Source of the DNA: DASTFY01 sp963813375
Lineage (GTDB): Bacteria > Actinomycetota > Acidimicrobiia > Acidimicrobiales > Ilumatobacteraceae
Length of the DNA: 64,000 nt
Direction: 5' to 3'
Assembly: GCA_963813375.1 (NCBI GenBank)
Contig: CAWEYT010000020.1
Coordinates: 148,289-212,288 of the forward strand
Shown here: piece after piece, positions 62,990 to 64,000 of the stretch
Numbering within the stretch: the first letter of the stretch is position 1
Layout: every line of letters begins with the position of its first letter
Translations under genes and position numbers: made by a program
Notes under the pieces: model-generated
Seen by the model: the letters and a program-made list of their open reading frames with translations, nothing else
Databases searched by the model: none
What the model was told of the DNA's origin: nothing

Positions 62990-63494
62990 GCGTACACGCT
63001 CACCATGCTCGCCGGCACCCGGAGGCTTCTCGCCGGCTATCACGTCGTCGACGTCGGCAGAAGGTGGTCGGCGTCGGCAGCGTCGGCACCCAGGACTTCG
63101 TCGTGCTCCTCGAAGGCGAGGGCGCGGCCGACCCGCTGTTCTTGCAGATGAATCAGGCTGTGCCGTCGAGGGTGCGATGCCGCTCGCCTCGCCCGTCGGC
63201 GAGACGCTGCTGGACTGCGGCTCGCTGTGCGCGGCGATCCTCGCCAAGGCGCATGGTCGAACCGGTGAACGGGTTGTGATCTCCGGCTAATGCGGCACCG
63301 GCGCGGTGCTCGACGTGGCCCCAGCTGACTTCGCCACCGCCTACCGCGTCGAGGTCGACCGGGACCACGCGGCTCCCGTCACGGTGGTCAAGTCGGGCCG
63401 GATCCGCGCCGCCAACGAGGCCGAGCCGGAGATCCACAGCGACCTGCCCGGGTGGCAGGACCTGAGTCCCGAGCCCGCAGGCGGCGAGCAATGA
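62990..63494 (+). pseudogene. DUF2252 pseudogene
   Basis: Pieces in three frames: RLLAGYHVVDVG then (shift near 63058) KVVGVGSVGTQDFVVLLEGEGAADPLFLQM, then SLCAAILAKAHGRTGERVVISG, a TAA stop at 63288 where the family has tyrosine (SGYxG), and AVLDVAPADFATAYRVEVDRDHAA. All match the DUF2252 pattern (RYRLVDVARKVVGVGSVGT ... LARAHARSGD), but with an internal deletion and the N-terminus absent. Confidence 0.7.
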
Positions 63495-64000
63495 CGGCGG
63501 GAAACCGCGACCTCAACCCTTGATCCAAGCCGTGGCGAACCCTCGTCATCACGCTGACGCGCTCCGGCCCGCGGTCGCTCCGTCCCGGTACGGGGCCAGG
63601 AACGCGGTCAATGCGCCAGCATCTCCCCGGGGAGCCTCCTCGGCGACGCTGCCGTGGCCGTGGTGGTCGTCCTCACCAACGAAGGCCGCGAGCGCCGAGC
63701 AGACCGTCGCGGCGGTCGGCGGTTAAGGCGCCCTCGGACTCGCGCAATCACTGCGCAGGTATCCCCATATGTTCACCTTGCGTCCCGTTCACAGCCCTTG
63801 AAGCTGTTGTCGCCCTCCAGTAGGTTTCTGCGCGTTGAAAGCGGGGGCGGGCGACACGAAAGCGATCACCGGTGGGCGCGGCTGCCAGGAAGTCACAGCT
63901 TCAGGCCAACCACTCTGAGGTTCGGCCGCGGCCCGCCGCGGCCGGCGGCGACCGTGTTGAGGCTAGGGCCGACGAGGCCCGGCTCCCCGTCGCATCCCCC
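63495..64000. other. No gene recognised at the window end
   Basis: About 500 bases after the DUF2252 remnant. Short frames exist but none has family motifs or a good start. GC falls slightly around 63760-63880. It may be promoter or leftover sequence of the decayed region. Confidence 0.4.

Overview
The window is high-GC DNA (third codon positions almost all G or C) from an actinobacterium, most plausibly of the Acidimicrobiia type. The support is gene content: a metG-tatD-x-rsmA-ispE order like that of actinobacterial chromosomes, a 31-residue bS22-type ribosomal peptide, a 7Fe-type ferredoxin, BTAD/SARP and STAND regulators, and heavy use of GTG starts. No rRNA is present; there is one tRNA.

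1-10.7 kb is a carbon monoxide dehydrogenase region. On the plus strand lie the end of an XdhC/CoxI maturation factor, an 86-residue protein, coxD (MoxR ATPase) and coxE (VWA protein). Facing it is a minus-strand operon: an 88-residue protein, coxM, coxS, coxL, an XdhC-YHS fusion and coxG, then five tiny single-pass membrane proteins with overlapping or closely packed ends. CoxL carries the form I signature AYRCSFR, so this is a true aerobic CO dehydrogenase rather than a generic molybdenum hydroxylase. coxM appears to start with ATC.

10.7-17.9 kb holds a lipoprotein, a YihY/BrkB membrane protein, a Rieske oxygenase next to a PIG-L deacetylase with an inserted cyclic-nucleotide-binding domain, an Hsp20 protein, and a FecR-like lipoprotein ending in an 18-bp proline repeat. 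17.9-23.4 kb is a three-gene minus-strand cluster (small membrane protein, triple TIR-like protein, nSTAND1-TM-WD40 protein) that looks like an NAD-depleting immune or conflict system. 23.6-32.6 kb is accessory: a winged-helix protein, a phage tail or pectate-lyase remnant, an FAD oxidase, PhoX, a methyltransferase, a STAND transcription regulator, a PAS fragment and tRNA-Gln.

33.4-40.5 kb is core: bS22, then a minus-strand run DUF192, rsmI, HAD phosphatase, metG, tatD, a double-psi-barrel exported protein, rsmA, ispE. 40.6-53.6 kb carries an amidase, pirin, a TMEM175-like channel, an alpha/beta hydrolase with a palindromic operator at its start, two transport or catabolic genes (MFS, GH38 mannosidase), a GNAT, a CoA-transferase, a DUF2231-Rieske protein and a ferredoxin. 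53.6-64 kb has a methyltransferase plus sulfatase-like surface-glycan pair, membrane proteins, a BTAD-hydrolase fusion, an MFS exporter, and a decayed end with an integrase tail and a DUF2252 pseudogene.

A striking property is about twenty apparent single-base insertions or deletions inside otherwise good genes, while the cox genes and most core genes are clean. This density is more like residual long-read error in an assembly than natural decay, so frameshifted genes are described here as single genes with the break position given.
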